NCBI RefSeq assembly: GCF_001586775.1
Contig: NZ_LQXS01000006.1
Coordinates: 95,819-159,818, forward strand
Reading direction: 5' to 3'
Length of the DNA stretch: 64,000 nt
DNA from: Sphingobacterium populi
GTDB lineage: Bacteria > Bacteroidota > Bacteroidia > Sphingobacteriales > Sphingobacteriaceae
The position numbers were made by a program, and so were the translations under genes. Positions 9,996 through 18,137 of the stretch are shown one piece after another; positions within the stretch are counted from its first letter, which is position 1; every line of letters starts with the position of its first letter. The notes beneath the pieces are model-generated. The model was not told the DNA's origin, did no database searches, and saw only the letters and a program-made list of their open reading frames with translations.

Positions 9996-10451
9996 TTAAA
10001 GTTCTATTGTCGATTTCTCTACTTTCGGGTCGTATTGCGAGACGAGGTCATTAATCTTCAATAAGGTTTTGATTAATTGTGTTCGATCTTTGGCAGACAG
10101 CTCTTTATCCAAAAATGAATTGAAATCACGCACGACATTTTTGGCAATTTTCCTTTTCTCGACACCCAACTCGGTCAAATACACCTTAACGGATCGTTTA
10201 TCCGTCGTACTAGCTTCCCTATAAATAAATCCCAAATTTTCTAAATTGTTTAGCACTCGGGAAAGGCTAGTGGTTTTCACTCCGGTAGAGTTGGCTATAT
10301 GAGATACGGGCGTACCTTCTCGATGTATATTAATCAAAATATAACCTGCAGCCTGCGTAAAGCCGTGCTGGTTAGCGATCTGGTTGTACTTGTTCGCCAA
10401 ATTCTGCCAACAGGCTTTCAAAAAATAATCTAATGTGTTATCTTGACTCAT
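9996..10451 (-). CDS. MarR-family transcriptional regulator, probable fad operon repressor
   Basis: The 151-residue protein has a MarR-type winged helix: TPVSHIANSTGVKTTSLSR forms the HTH (about residues 51-70) and the wing contains the DKRSVKVYLTELG segment. N- and C-terminal helices would form the dimer interface. It is the first gene of the beta-oxidation operon, so control of fatty-acid degradation, perhaps by acyl-CoA, is a reasonable inference but is not shown by sequence. A near-consensus minus-strand -7 box (TAATTTTG) lies about 65 bp upstream. Confidence 0.88.
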   Translation of the reverse strand: MSQDNTLDYFLKACWQNLANKYNQIANQHGFTQAAGYILINIHREGTPVSHIANSTGVKTTSLSRVLNNLENLGFIYREASTTDKRSVKVYLTELGVEKRKIAKNVVRDFNSFLDKELSAKDRTQLIKTLLKINDLVSQYDPKVEKSTIEL

Positions 10452-10549
10452 AATTAGTAGTTGCTATCAATTACTATGCTAGCATATCAAATTTAACAGA
10501 TGTTTAGCACAATCCAAAATTATTATCTCCTTAATTTGTAAAAAATCGC

Positions 10550-10588
10550 ATTACGCAATTCGCCCAATATGATTTAACTTTGCGTAAT
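10550..10588. promoter_or_regulatory. Inverted repeat ATTACGCAA...TTGCGTAAT in the marR-oxygenase gap
   Basis: Nine-base perfect arms (10550-10558 and 10580-10588), 21 bp apart, lie between the divergent marR and oxygenase genes. The right arm overlaps the -7 box of the oxygenase promoter. This is the position of an operator for the adjacent MarR protein, though the wide spacing would need two bound half-sites or a loop. Confidence 0.45.
10575..10582 (+). promoter_or_regulatory. -7 box TAACTTTG of the oxygenase gene
   Basis: It is a perfect match to the Bacteroidota TAnnTTTG -7 element, 22 bp upstream of the ATG, implying a short leader. No clean TTTG -33 element is present at the expected distance. 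Confidence 0.6.
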
Positions 10589-10604
10589 CACAAAAATATG
10601 TCGC

Positions 10605-11567
10605 ATGGCAGATATAAACATACCTAGACTAGATTTGTTGCAGTATACCGAAGGGAATGACGCGCAGCGCAAACAGTTTTCACAAGATATTGGCAAGGCC
10701 TTTAACGAGACAGGATTCGTCACGATTGCTAATCACGGGTTAAGCCAATCGTTGATTGATGAACTGTATAAAGTAGTTAAAGATTTTTTTGACCTACCAG
10801 AAGATATTAAAAACGCTTACCAATTCCCGGAGTTAGCTGGACAGCGTGGCTATACATCTAAAGGGAAAGAAAAAGCGAAGGATGCCAGCACGCCTGACTT
10901 AAAAGAGTTCTGGCAACGCGGACAAACTATTGTGGGGGAAGAATATTCGAAAACAGACTTTCCGGATAATATTGTCGTATCGGAGTTGCCGCGTTTTAAT
11001 GAAATTACCGCAGAAGTTTACAGAAAACTAGAAGATGCGGGTAGAAATATTCTACAAGCGATTGCTGTATACCTCAATCTGGATGAAGATTATTTTGAAT
11101 CTTTCGTGATTAATGGTAATTCGATTCTTCGCGCGATTCACTACTTCCCGATCGAAAATCCAGATGCGATCTCACCAGACGCGGTGCGTGCTGGAGCGCA
11201 TGAGGACATTAACCTGATTACTTTATTAATTGGTGCTAGTGCAGATGGCTTGGAAGTACTCACGAAAGACAATGAGTGGTTTCCGATCAAAGCAAAAGGG
11301 GAAGATATCGTGGTCAACGTAGGCGATATGTTGCAACGATTGACTAATAATAAATTGAAATCGACTACACACCGTGTGGTAAATCCGCCGCGTGAATTGA
11401 TGAAGACTTCGCGGTATTCCGTGCCATTCTTCTTACATCCAAAATCGAGCATGAGCTTGGCGAGTTTGGATGCGACGATCTCAGACGAATACCCAAAATT
11501 GTATGAAGATTACACCGCAGGACAATATTTGGATGAGCGCCTTCGCGAAATTGGCTTAAAAATGTAA
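10605..11567 (+). CDS. 2-oxoglutarate/Fe(II)-dependent oxygenase of the isopenicillin N synthase family
   Basis: The 320-residue protein has an N-terminal DIOX_N region (IPRLDLLQY...FVTIANHGLS) and the double-stranded beta-helix core. The Fe(II) facial triad is visible as HED in GAHEDINLITLL and the distal His in STTHRVVNPP; the co-substrate-binding RxS is in SRYSVPFF. These enzymes use O2 and a ferrous iron for oxidations in secondary metabolism or catabolism, and this one's substrate cannot be inferred. It stands alone, divergent from the MarR-fad operon, so a physiological link to lipids is possible but unsupported. Confidence 0.88.
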   Translation: MADINIPRLDLLQYTEGNDAQRKQFSQDIGKAFNETGFVTIANHGLSQSLIDELYKVVKDFFDLPEDIKNAYQFPELAGQRGYTSKGKEKAKDASTPDLKEFWQRGQTIVGEEYSKTDFPDNIVVSELPRFNEITAEVYRKLEDAGRNILQAIAVYLNLDEDYFESFVINGNSILRAIHYFPIENPDAISPDAVRAGAHEDINLITLLIGASADGLEVLTKDNEWFPIKAKGEDIVVNVGDMLQRLTNNKLKSTTHRVVNPPRELMKTSRYSVPFFLHPKSSMSLASLDATISDEYPKLYEDYTAGQYLDERLREIGLKM

Positions 11568-11589
11568 GCACATATATAAAAGATCGTAT

Positions 11590-11629
11590 AAAAGAAATGG
11601 AGTAGGCCAACACCTACTCCATTTCTTTT
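11590..11629. terminator. Bidirectional terminator overlapping the end of the YjbR gene
   Basis: A 17-bp perfect stem with a 6-base loop sits between two convergent genes, with A- and T-rich ends for both strands. The last five codons and the TAG stop of the minus-strand gene lie inside the stem. Confidence 0.9.
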
Positions 11630-11979
11630 ATTTCCTCCTGCTGCTTCTTCGGCAGTCCACGGAAGACTAAATCGTACGAATGATCAATCCACTCGCGTAG
11701 TTGGTGATCATCAGCTTCGCGATGCGCAAAGACGGTATTCCAATGTTTCTTATTCATATGATACCCCGGAAAGACCGTTTGCGGATACGATTCGCGTAAT
11801 TCTATCGCCCATTCTGGAGCGCATTTGACATTAAAACTAAGCGCATCGACCTGATCCAATCCTATTAAAAGAAAAATCTTTAGCCCAACTTTGAAGACCA
11901 GCGTATCTGGCCCAAACGGCAGTTCTTCCGATACGCCTGGCTTTTGTAAGCAATAAATACGCAAACTTTCTATGTCCAT
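11614..11979 (-). CDS. MmcQ/YjbR family protein
   Basis: The 121-residue protein matches the YjbR/CyaY-like DNA-binding-protein fold family: N-terminal LRIYCLQKPGVSEELPFGPDTLVFKVG, then FLLIGLDQVDALSFNVKCAPE and the conserved block YHMNKKHWNTVF. Its cellular function is not established. The C-terminal KKQQEEIKEME tail is encoded partly within the terminator stem. It is 47 bp downstream of the thioredoxin-fold gene on the same strand, so the two are probably co-transcribed. Confidence 0.85.
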   Translation of the reverse strand: MDIESLRIYCLQKPGVSEELPFGPDTLVFKVGLKIFLLIGLDQVDALSFNVKCAPEWAIELRESYPQTVFPGYHMNKKHWNTVFAHREADDHQLREWIDHSYDLVFRGLPKKQQEEIKEME

Positions 11980-12026
11980 AACGTGTATTGCAAGATGATA
12001 CTCGGTATAAGATGTTGAAACGGCTA

Positions 12027-12578
12027 TTAAGCAAGCAAGGCTAATAACTCTTGCTGAATAGCTACTCCTTTATCCTCATTATACCATTTTTGAAGCGCTT
12101 CTTTGATTTCCTCAAAAGGTTGGTTGTCGGCCTTCATGGCTTCAAAAATTGCTTGTAATGGTGCTGGTCGTGGACCCCACACGGCTTTGTCGTGCCCCAC
12201 ATCATTGCGAATGATTAATTTGGGAATAGATTTACCGCCATTCGTCAGATAATCATCGATCAAGTGCGGCTCGCTATCACGAAGCTGGATATCAAAGTCG
12301 ATGTTAGGATTATTTTTAACCATTTGGTAGATCTGCGGAACAGAATGTGCTGCATCGCCACACCAAGGTTCTGTAATTACGATCCAATGCTGCTCTTCTG
12401 TAATGCTATCTACATAGCGTTTCATTGCTTCATTGGGCTCGAATCGTTTTGTCCAACGACTCATGCGCGTCCAATTCATCTTTGCATATTGCAAATATTC
12501 CTCGTTATCGTAGGGTGCGTGTTTTTCAGGTTGTGCAAGTATGTCACCAAAATGTACCAGATACTCGTCGAAATTCAT
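12027..12578 (-). CDS. Thioredoxin-fold family protein with a WCGD motif
   Basis: The 183-residue cytoplasmic protein (no signal peptide) has a thioredoxin-like core: WIVITEPWCGDAAHSVPQI around residues 65-83, then a cis-proline-like segment SIPKLIIRND. The active site is WCGD rather than WCxxC, so it has a single cysteine and cannot form the usual intramolecular disulfide. Thioredoxin-family proteins of this type are common in Bacteroidota and of unknown role. It may act as a monothiol reductant or a thiol-binding protein. It is divergent from dnaK. Confidence 0.82.
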   Translation of the reverse strand: MNFDEYLVHFGDILAQPEKHAPYDNEEYLQYAKMNWTRMSRWTKRFEPNEAMKRYVDSITEEQHWIVITEPWCGDAAHSVPQIYQMVKNNPNIDFDIQLRDSEPHLIDDYLTNGGKSIPKLIIRNDVGHDKAVWGPRPAPLQAIFEAMKADNQPFEEIKEALQKWYNEDKGVAIQQELLALLA

Positions 12579-12678
12579 AAATCAATTAATTTGCCGCTAA
12601 AATACACAATTTTCTTGAGCAGCTATGATGCTCATACTGTCATAATTTTGCCACTCTATTACTCAGCACCGTCTTAAA

Positions 12679-12695
12679 AATGACAGGATGTCATT
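12679..12695. promoter_or_regulatory. Palindrome TGACAGGATGTCA upstream of dnaK
   Basis: A 7-3-7 perfect inverted repeat lies about 90 bp upstream of the predicted dnaK -24/-12 element. A near-identical copy (TGACAAGATGTCA) precedes the DUF2911 gene. The position suits an activator-binding enhancer or repressor operator. Confidence 0.5.
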
Positions 12696-12757
12696 CAAAT
12701 TTGACAACAGTAAGACACATTGTACAGAATTATGACGCGACAAATGCCATATAAATA

Positions 12758-12773
12758 TTGGCACAACGGTTGA
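12758..12773 (+). promoter_or_regulatory. Sigma-54-like element TTGGCAC-N5-TTGA before dnaK
   Basis: The GG and the downstream G have the -24/-12 spacing. The -24 half TTGGCAC is perfect and the -12 half reads TTGA instead of TTGC. The predicted start would leave a leader of about 30 nt. No TAnnTTTG box is seen nearby. Confidence 0.5.
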
Positions 12774-12814
12774 TATAGGATAGGAAATTAAGATTACGAG
12801 AAACAAAATAAGAT

Positions 12815-14719
12815 ATGTCAAAAATAATAGGTATAGATTTAGGAACCACGAATTCATGTGTTGCCGTAATGGAGGGTAACGAGCCGGTGGTTATTGCGAA
12901 CAATGAAGGAAAGCGTACAACGCCATCTGTTGTTGCATTTGTTGAGGGTGGAGAGCGCAAGGTAGGTGATCCTGCAAAACGTCAGGCCATTACCAACCCG
13001 CACAAAACTATTTATTCCATTAAACGCTTTATGGGTTCTTCTTACGGCGAAGCCGAAAAAGAAGTATCTCAAGTACCATACAATGTGGTAAAAGGCGAAA
13101 ATAACACGCCACGTGTAGAGATCGATGATCGTAAATACACGCCGCAAGAAATTTCTGCGATGATCTTGCAGAAAATGAAAAAGACAGCAGAAGATTACTT
13201 GGGTCAAGAGGTATCTCGTGCTGTAATCACTGTGCCAGCATACTTTAATGATGCACAACGCCAAGCTACTAAAGAAGCGGGTGAAGTTGCCGGTCTTAAA
13301 GTAGAACGTATCATCAACGAACCAACTGCAGCAGCATTAGCTTACGGTTTGGACAAAGCGAATAAAGACATGAAAATTGTCGTATTTGACTGTGGTGGTG
13401 GTACTCATGACGTTTCGGTATTAGAGTTAGGTGATGGTGTATTTGAAGTAAAATCAACTGACGGTGATACACACTTAGGTGGTGATGACTTTGATAACGT
13501 AATCATCAACTGGTTGGCTTCTGAGTTCGCGAATGAGAACAACGGATTTGATTTGAAGAAAGATGCAATGGCTTTACAGCGTTTGAAAGAAGCTGCCGAA
13601 AAAGCCAAAGTAGAATTATCATCCACTTCTTCTACTGAGATCAACTTGCCATACATTACCGCTGATGCGACTGGACCGAAACACTTAGTGCGTACTTTAT
13701 CTCGCGCGAAATTCGAGAGCTTGGCAGATGATTTGATCAAACGTACGATCGAACCATGTAAAACAGCATTGAAAAACGCTGGTTACAGTACATCAGATAT
13801 CGACGAAATCATTTTGGTAGGTGGTTCTACTCGTATCCCTGCTATTCAGGAAGCAGTAAAAAGTTTCTTCGGAAAAGAACCTTCTAAAGGCGTGAACCCG
13901 GATGAAGTAGTGGCATTAGGCGCTGCGATTCAAGGTGGCGTATTGACAGGTGAAGTAAAAGACGTATTGTTATTAGATGTTACGCCTCTTTCTTTGGGTA
14001 TCGAAACTATGGGTGGTGTATTGACCAAGTTGATAGAAGCAAATACAACAATTCCTACAAAGAAATCAGAAGTATTCTCTACCGCGGCAGACAATCAGCC
14101 ATCAGTAGAAATCCACGTATTACAAGGTGAGCGCCCGATGGCTGCTCAGAACCGTACGCTGGGTCGTTTCCAGTTAACAGATATTCCTCCAGCTCCACGT
14201 GGAGTGCCTCAGATTGAAGTTGTATTTGACATCGATGCCAATGGTATCATCAAAGTATCTGCTAAAGATAAAGCAACTGGTAAGGAGCAAAACATTCGTA
14301 TCGAAGCTTCATCTGGCTTGAGCGAAGAAGAAATTCAAAAAATGAAACAAGAAGCTGAAGCAAATGCTGATGCGGACAAAAAACTGAAGGAAGAAGTAGA
14401 CAAGATCAATGCAGCTGATGCCTTGGTTTTCTCAACCGAAAAACAGTTGACTGAATACGGTGACAAAATCCCTGCAGAGAAAAAATCAGCAATTGAAGCT
14501 GGTTTAGAGAAACTGAAAGCAGCACATGCTGCACGTGATTTTGCTGCGATCGACACGGCTTCTGAAGAATTGCAAGCGGCATGGAATGCTGCCTCTGAAG
14601 ACATGTACAAAGCATCTCAAGATGGTTCTGCACAACAGCCTCAGGGCGATGCAGGCCAAGCCGACAGCAACGGCGGTGGAGATGATGTACAGGATGTTGA
14701 TTTTGAAGAAGTAAAATAA
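12815..14719 (+). CDS. dnaK: Molecular chaperone DnaK (Hsp70)
   Basis: ATP-dependent cytoplasmic chaperone that works with DnaJ and GrpE. The 634-residue protein begins with the ATPase signature [18 protein letters not shown]. The phosphate-binding loop is [16 protein letters not shown], with the Bacteroidota-typical His where E. coli has Phe. The substrate-binding domain starts near residue 390 ([17 protein letters not shown]), followed by a helical lid and an acidic tail ending DVDFEEVK for co-chaperone contact. It is monocistronic: dnaJ and grpE are not adjacent, and a strong terminator follows. No CIRCE element is present upstream; instead there is a palindrome and a sigma-54-like element. 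Confidence 0.98.
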   Translation: MSKIIGIDLGTTNSCVAVMEGNEPVVIANNEGKRTTPSVVAFVEGGERKVGDPAKRQAITNPHKTIYSIKRFMGSSYGEAEKEVSQVPYNVVKGENNTPRVEIDDRKYTPQEISAMILQKMKKTAEDYLGQEVSRAVITVPAYFNDAQRQATKEAGEVAGLKVERIINEPTAAALAYGLDKANKDMKIVVFDCGGGTHDVSVLELGDGVFEVKSTDGDTHLGGDDFDNVIINWLASEFANENNGFDLKKDAMALQRLKEAAEKAKVELSSTSSTEINLPYITADATGPKHLVRTLSRAKFESLADDLIKRTIEPCKTALKNAGYSTSDIDEIILVGGSTRIPAIQEAVKSFFGKEPSKGVNPDEVVALGAAIQGGVLTGEVKDVLLLDVTPLSLGIETMGGVLTKLIEANTTIPTKKSEVFSTAADNQPSVEIHVLQGERPMAAQNRTLGRFQLTDIPPAPRGVPQIEVVFDIDANGIIKVSAKDKATGKEQNIRIEASSGLSEEEIQKMKQEAEANADADKKLKEEVDKINAADALVFSTEKQLTEYGDKIPAEKKSAIEAGLEKLKAAHAARDFAAIDTASEELQAAWNAASEDMYKASQDGSAQQPQGDAGQADSNGGGDDVQDVDFEEVK

Positions 14720-14748
14720 GCATACCACTCACCTTCGGGCTATTTTAA

Positions 14749-14784
14749 AAAAAGCTCCGACAGATTTCTCTGTCGGAGCTTTTT
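14749..14784. terminator. dnaK terminator
   Basis: A 16-bp perfect stem (AAAAAGCTCCGACAGA arm) with a TTTC loop ends in a T-run, just after dnaK. Confidence 0.92.
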
Positions 14785-14787
14785 GTT

Positions 14788-14802
14788 TGGCAACATTGTT
14801 GC
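14788..14802 (+). promoter_or_regulatory. Sigma-54-like element TGGCAA-N5-TTGC before the His-rich lipoprotein
   Basis: The -24 GG and -12 GC have exact sigma-54 spacing. The same bases also form the palindrome GCAACATTGTTGC, so promoter and operator readings compete. The predicted leader is about 75 nt. Confidence 0.45.
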
Positions 14803-14841
14803 ATTTAAAGAGATGATGTCGTACATTTGCCACACTGTTGC
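14790..14841. promoter_or_regulatory. Tandem operators GCAACA-N-TGTTGC
   Basis: A perfect 6-1-6 palindrome (14790-14802) is followed 39 bp later, centre to centre, by a one-mismatch copy (14829-14841). The 7-1-7-like architecture is typical of Fur/Zur-family sites, and the downstream gene encodes a His-rich lipoprotein. Zinc control is an inference. Confidence 0.5.
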
Positions 14842-14888
14842 AATAACAGGAAAAATAGCTACTGGCATTTAATTAAATCATCATATCT

Positions 14889-15596
14889 ATGAAACATCAA
14901 AAACAAAACAAATTTTTAAGCGCTATCATTGCAGTTGGTCTTATCACATCATTTACTTCCTGTAGCAGCGACGATCCAGTAGATATCGTCCAAGAAGGAA
15001 TACAAAAGGCCGAATTGACTTTCACAGAAGTAACGGGAGAGGGCGTGTATCCACATGGCGATCATTTTCATGGCTTGGCTGGTGCGACAGATGGAACGGC
15101 GCAGGTGGTCACTTTCAACGCACAAGGAGAAGCAACAGCTAACGGTCATCTTCACCTCGATGCCGAAGCAGTTTATCGCATTGATTTAAAAGCTTGGGAT
15201 CATACTGGGCATGAAGTTACGGCAGATATTGTTGCGACAGAAGCCGCGGCAGCCAACTACAAGGCATTTCTAGTAGGTGGCGATTATATTCTCAACTCGA
15301 ATACAACCGATGAAAGCGGGGCTATCTTCCAACCGAGGGAAACAACCTATGGAGATGGTACGGCTGTCACAGGCGCAGGTGGTACAGGAACAACGGGAGT
15401 ATTATCTTATTTTGGTATCGGACATAGTAATGCCGGCAAATCACGCCAAATCACATTTGTATTACGCAAATTGCAATCTGGTGTAAAAGAAAAAATTACA
15501 CGTTTGGACTGGAATCGTAGCGATTATGCTGCTGCGTTTGCTGGAGAGAATGAATTGGCATTGAATTTCGAAATTCATGCCGAACACGATCATTGA
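14889..15596 (+). CDS. Histidine-rich lipoprotein, putative metal binding
   Basis: The 235-residue protein has a lipoprotein signal peptide: basic start MKHQKQNK, hydrophobic core and lipobox near TSFTSC at about residues 21-26, followed by SSDD. The mature part contains clustered histidines, YPHGDHFHG near 54-62, GHLHLD, HTGHE and a terminal HAEHDH, suggesting a Zn- or other metal-binding periplasmic or outer-membrane protein. No catalytic motif is recognised. It is monocistronic, between the dnaK terminator and its own terminator, with tandem palindromes upstream. The function is inferred only from composition. Confidence 0.75.
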   Translation: MKHQKQNKFLSAIIAVGLITSFTSCSSDDPVDIVQEGIQKAELTFTEVTGEGVYPHGDHFHGLAGATDGTAQVVTFNAQGEATANGHLHLDAEAVYRIDLKAWDHTGHEVTADIVATEAAAANYKAFLVGGDYILNSNTTDESGAIFQPRETTYGDGTAVTGAGGTGTTGVLSYFGIGHSNAGKSRQITFVLRKLQSGVKEKITRLDWNRSDYAAAFAGENELALNFEIHAEHDH

Positions 15597-15634
15597 TTTA
15601 TTCGCTCTACATTATTTATAGCTAGATAATTATG

Positions 15635-15668
15635 GGTGGCGTGCCGTTAGTGGCATGTCACCTTTTTT
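15635..15668 (+). terminator. Terminator of the His-rich lipoprotein gene
   Basis: An 11-bp stem with two G-U pairs in the + strand RNA and a 6-base loop is followed by TTTTTT. Confidence 0.82.
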
Positions 15669-15804
15669 AATATATCATTGTGACAACATCATTTTTTGTA
15701 ATCAAAAAGTCAACTTTACAGAGATTACCCGCTATACCAATTAAATTGACCATTTTTGAATAAAAATCAAAAAAATTTAATTATTCGCTCACATATATAC
15801 ATTT

Positions 15805-15819
15805 CGGCAATCAATTTGC
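15805..15819 (+). promoter_or_regulatory. Weak sigma-54-like element CGGCAA-N5-TTGC before the BamA-like gene
   Basis: GG and GC have exact -24/-12 spacing and the -12 half TTTGCA is perfect, but the first base of the -24 half is C. The predicted leader would be about 68 nt. Confidence 0.35.
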
Positions 15820-15898
15820 ACAGAGAGTTTACAAGAAATGAATATAGGCTGCACTCCACATTGCGGCATGTGTTTCGAGATTTAAGGATATATGCAAA

Positions 15899-17041
15899 AT
15901 GCTTAGAGTTACTCTATTATTGTCGTTGTTTTTTGTTAGTTGTTATGTCAATGCTCAGTTTGCCACGCGGCTTCGCAATGGCTGGGTAGGACGATATGTT
16001 AACTCTATCATTAACGATACTACAGAGGCTAGCAAGGCCAACCTGACGATATATCCTACCTTCGCAAGTGCGCCAGAGACAGGCGTCGAATTGGGTTTAT
16101 CCACCTTAAAACTCTATTATGCTAATGGCGACACGTTGAACAGGTTGAGCGAAATGCAAGCTTTTACTTTTTTCACATTTAAAGGTCAATATGGCTTACA
16201 ATTAGAAAACGCATTGTATGGCGATCAGGATAAATGGTTTTTCTTGGGCGAAACTAAAATTCAACGGTTCCCTCTTTCTTATTACGGCATTGGCCCAGGC
16301 ACATCAAAGGAAAACCCAGCAACTGTAGATGCTTTTCAAATCTCGGCCAAGCAACGCGTTTTACGGAAAATTGCCGATAATTTCTTTGCCGGCCCAGAAG
16401 TTGATTTTCAATTACTTTCTGGCGTCAACTTTCAGCAACCGGAGGAAGGGCAACCTTTTGAAATACCGCGCGGAGGCGAAGGCACTCGCAACATGGGTTT
16501 AGGATTTGGCTTTGTTTACGACAATAGACACAATGTTCTTAACGTACGCGAGGGTTTGTTTGGCGAAATAGCATATCTCAAAACGATAAAAGGTTTTGTA
16601 AGCCAACATGATTTTGGCACGATCAATCTTGATCTTCGCTCATTTCATACAGTCAAGAAGAATACGGTATTTGCATGGCAGGCCGTCGGCCAGTACGTGC
16701 ATGGTGAACCTCCATTCAATCAAACGGCGCTGTTGGGTGGCGATCGCTTGATGCGAGGATATTATCTTGGGAGATACCGAGACCGAGCGATGTTGGCTGC
16801 GCAGGCCGAATACCGAATCCTACCATTTTCATTCAGCAAACGTTTTGGTGCAGCTATATTTGGCTCAGTAGGAAATGTGGCGCCTGACTTAGGTTCCTTT
16901 CAAATGCGCAATACGCGCGTCGCTGGTGGTGTAGGCTTACGATTCTTACTATTCCCTAAGAAAGACATTTATCTACGATTTGACCTAGCTTTCACGAGAG
17001 AAGGAGCAAATATCTACATCTTTAATGGCGAAGCATTTTAA
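15899..17041 (+). CDS. BamA/TamA-family outer membrane beta-barrel protein (surface antigen D15)
   Basis: The 380-residue protein has a signal peptide (MLRVTLLLSLFFVSCYVNAQ) and then resembles the barrel of the Omp85 superfamily without long POTRA domains. Repeated amphipathic strands, the tail segment GGVGLRFLLFPKKDIYLRFDLAF and the motif GGDRLMRGYYLGRYRDRAMLAAQAEYR (the conserved RGY region) fit bacterial surface antigen proteins. At 380 residues it is far shorter than BamA (about 800), so it is a POTRA-poor relative rather than the core assembly factor. A Cys in the signal region could suggest a lipoprotein, but NAQ is a better signal peptidase I site. Confidence 0.85.
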   Translation: MLRVTLLLSLFFVSCYVNAQFATRLRNGWVGRYVNSIINDTTEASKANLTIYPTFASAPETGVELGLSTLKLYYANGDTLNRLSEMQAFTFFTFKGQYGLQLENALYGDQDKWFFLGETKIQRFPLSYYGIGPGTSKENPATVDAFQISAKQRVLRKIADNFFAGPEVDFQLLSGVNFQQPEEGQPFEIPRGGEGTRNMGLGFGFVYDNRHNVLNVREGLFGEIAYLKTIKGFVSQHDFGTINLDLRSFHTVKKNTVFAWQAVGQYVHGEPPFNQTALLGGDRLMRGYYLGRYRDRAMLAAQAEYRILPFSFSKRFGAAIFGSVGNVAPDLGSFQMRNTRVAGGVGLRFLLFPKKDIYLRFDLAFTREGANIYIFNGEAF

Positions 17042-17075
17042 GCGTTTCCTAAACAGTTAAAATTGGAAGGAACTG

Positions 17076-18137
17076 TCAATCTCCGATAAGGTAACCATAT
17101 GGTTTGAGCGTATCTACCTGATCAAATATCACTTTAAATATACCAAGCAATGGAATGAATAAGATCATTCCCGCTGTGCCCCAGACCATACCACCAAGCA
17201 ACAAAACCATAATTGTAAACAATGGCCCTAACTGCACTTGCCCACCGGTAATTTTTGGAGTTAGGAGATAGCTATCCAACTGCTGCGTCACCGTAAAAAA
17301 TACCGTGACAATAATAGGAATGCTGAGCGTATCCCGTGTAATTAAAGTATACAATACAACAATACCACCGCCAGCGACTGAACCGATATATGGAATCACA
17401 TTGATAAGGGCAGCCACGATAGAGAAAAACAAAGCGTTCTCAATACCAATAATGGTAAGTCCTATAAAATAAATCACAGAAAGAATCAATACCACCAGAA
17501 AAATGCCCGCGACGTAACGACTGGATACGCGAGTGATCTTGTCCACGATTTCTTGCGTGTGGCCTACTTCATTGTGACCAGCATACTTGTCTACAATCTG
17601 CAATACAAAACTTTTGATTCGACGACGGTAGATCAGCATCAATATGGTGTAAACTGTAATTATCAATAAATTACCTAGGATCGTAACCACTGAAAATAGC
17701 ACTCCACCGAGCAGTTTGCCAGCAGAACTCGACCAAGTCGCGATTTGCTCTTGTAAATACTGCTTTTGCTTAGATATCGACACGTCGAAATGTTCAGAAA
17801 CTAGGCTATGTCCCTGCGCAAACATCGCATTGAATTTTTCGCCGATCGATGCCATCTCTGCTCCTAAGCCAACCAATTCATTGACGAGTACATACATTAC
17901 ACCGACGATGAGCAATAAGGTAGATAGCACCGATACAGCCGCCGCAATTCCGCGGCTCATATTCCAACTTTCCAACTTGCGACAAACCGGCAAGAGCAAC
18001 ATCCCCATAAGGCCACTAACCACAATCGGCACTAAAAAGCCCTTGGCGAAATACATAATCAGAAAAAACAGTACAATGAAAGCTAAAACTTGGTTAAAAC
18101 TTCCTAACACGGTCATTTTGGTCGGGTTTGTCTTCAT
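17076..18137 (-). CDS. AI-2E family transporter (TqsA/PerM-like membrane protein)
   Basis: The 353-residue polytopic inner-membrane protein has about 7-8 hydrophobic segments. The N-terminal pair is VLAFIVLFFLIMYFAKGF and GLMGMLLLPVCRKLE; a central soluble stretch (about 85-145) follows, then further helices, ending with the family motif region PYIGSVAGGGIVVL and the GTAGMILFIPLLGIFKVIFD tail. The family includes exporters of autoinducer-2 and ion/proton antiporters, so the substrate is not predictable. The start codon overlaps the stop of the upstream pterin dehydratase gene (ATGA), indicating translational coupling. Confidence 0.9.
   Translation of the reverse strand: MKTNPTKMTVLGSFNQVLAFIVLFFLIMYFAKGFLVPIVVSGLMGMLLLPVCRKLESWNMSRGIAAAVSVLSTLLLIVGVMYVLVNELVGLGAEMASIGEKFNAMFAQGHSLVSEHFDVSISKQKQYLQEQIATWSSSAGKLLGGVLFSVVTILGNLLIITVYTILMLIYRRRIKSFVLQIVDKYAGHNEVGHTQEIVDKITRVSSRYVAGIFLVVLILSVIYFIGLTIIGIENALFFSIVAALINVIPYIGSVAGGGIVVLYTLITRDTLSIPIIVTVFFTVTQQLDSYLLTPKITGGQVQLGPLFTIMVLLLGGMVWGTAGMILFIPLLGIFKVIFDQVDTLKPYGYLIGD

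Larger units (their letters stand above)
15597..15898. other. Gap between the lipoprotein and BamA-like genes
   Basis: The 302-bp gap holds the lipoprotein terminator and a possible promoter for the BamA-like gene. An open frame that begins near 15756 is out of frame with, and largely inside, the BamA-like gene and shows no protein features. Confidence 0.6.

Noticed and set aside
12264..12677. Overlapping + strand frame of 137 residues in the thioredoxin-fold gene
   Set aside because: It overlaps a well-supported gene in antisense and has no protein features.
14193..14204. CTCCACGTGGAG as a parS site
   Set aside because: It lies inside dnaK far from parAB and lacks the GTTTCAC/GTGAAAC arms expected of parS.
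17042..17075. ACAGTT...AACTGT as a terminator between the BamA-like gene and the AI-2E transporter gene
   Set aside because: Only six bases pair across a long loop and there is no T-run.
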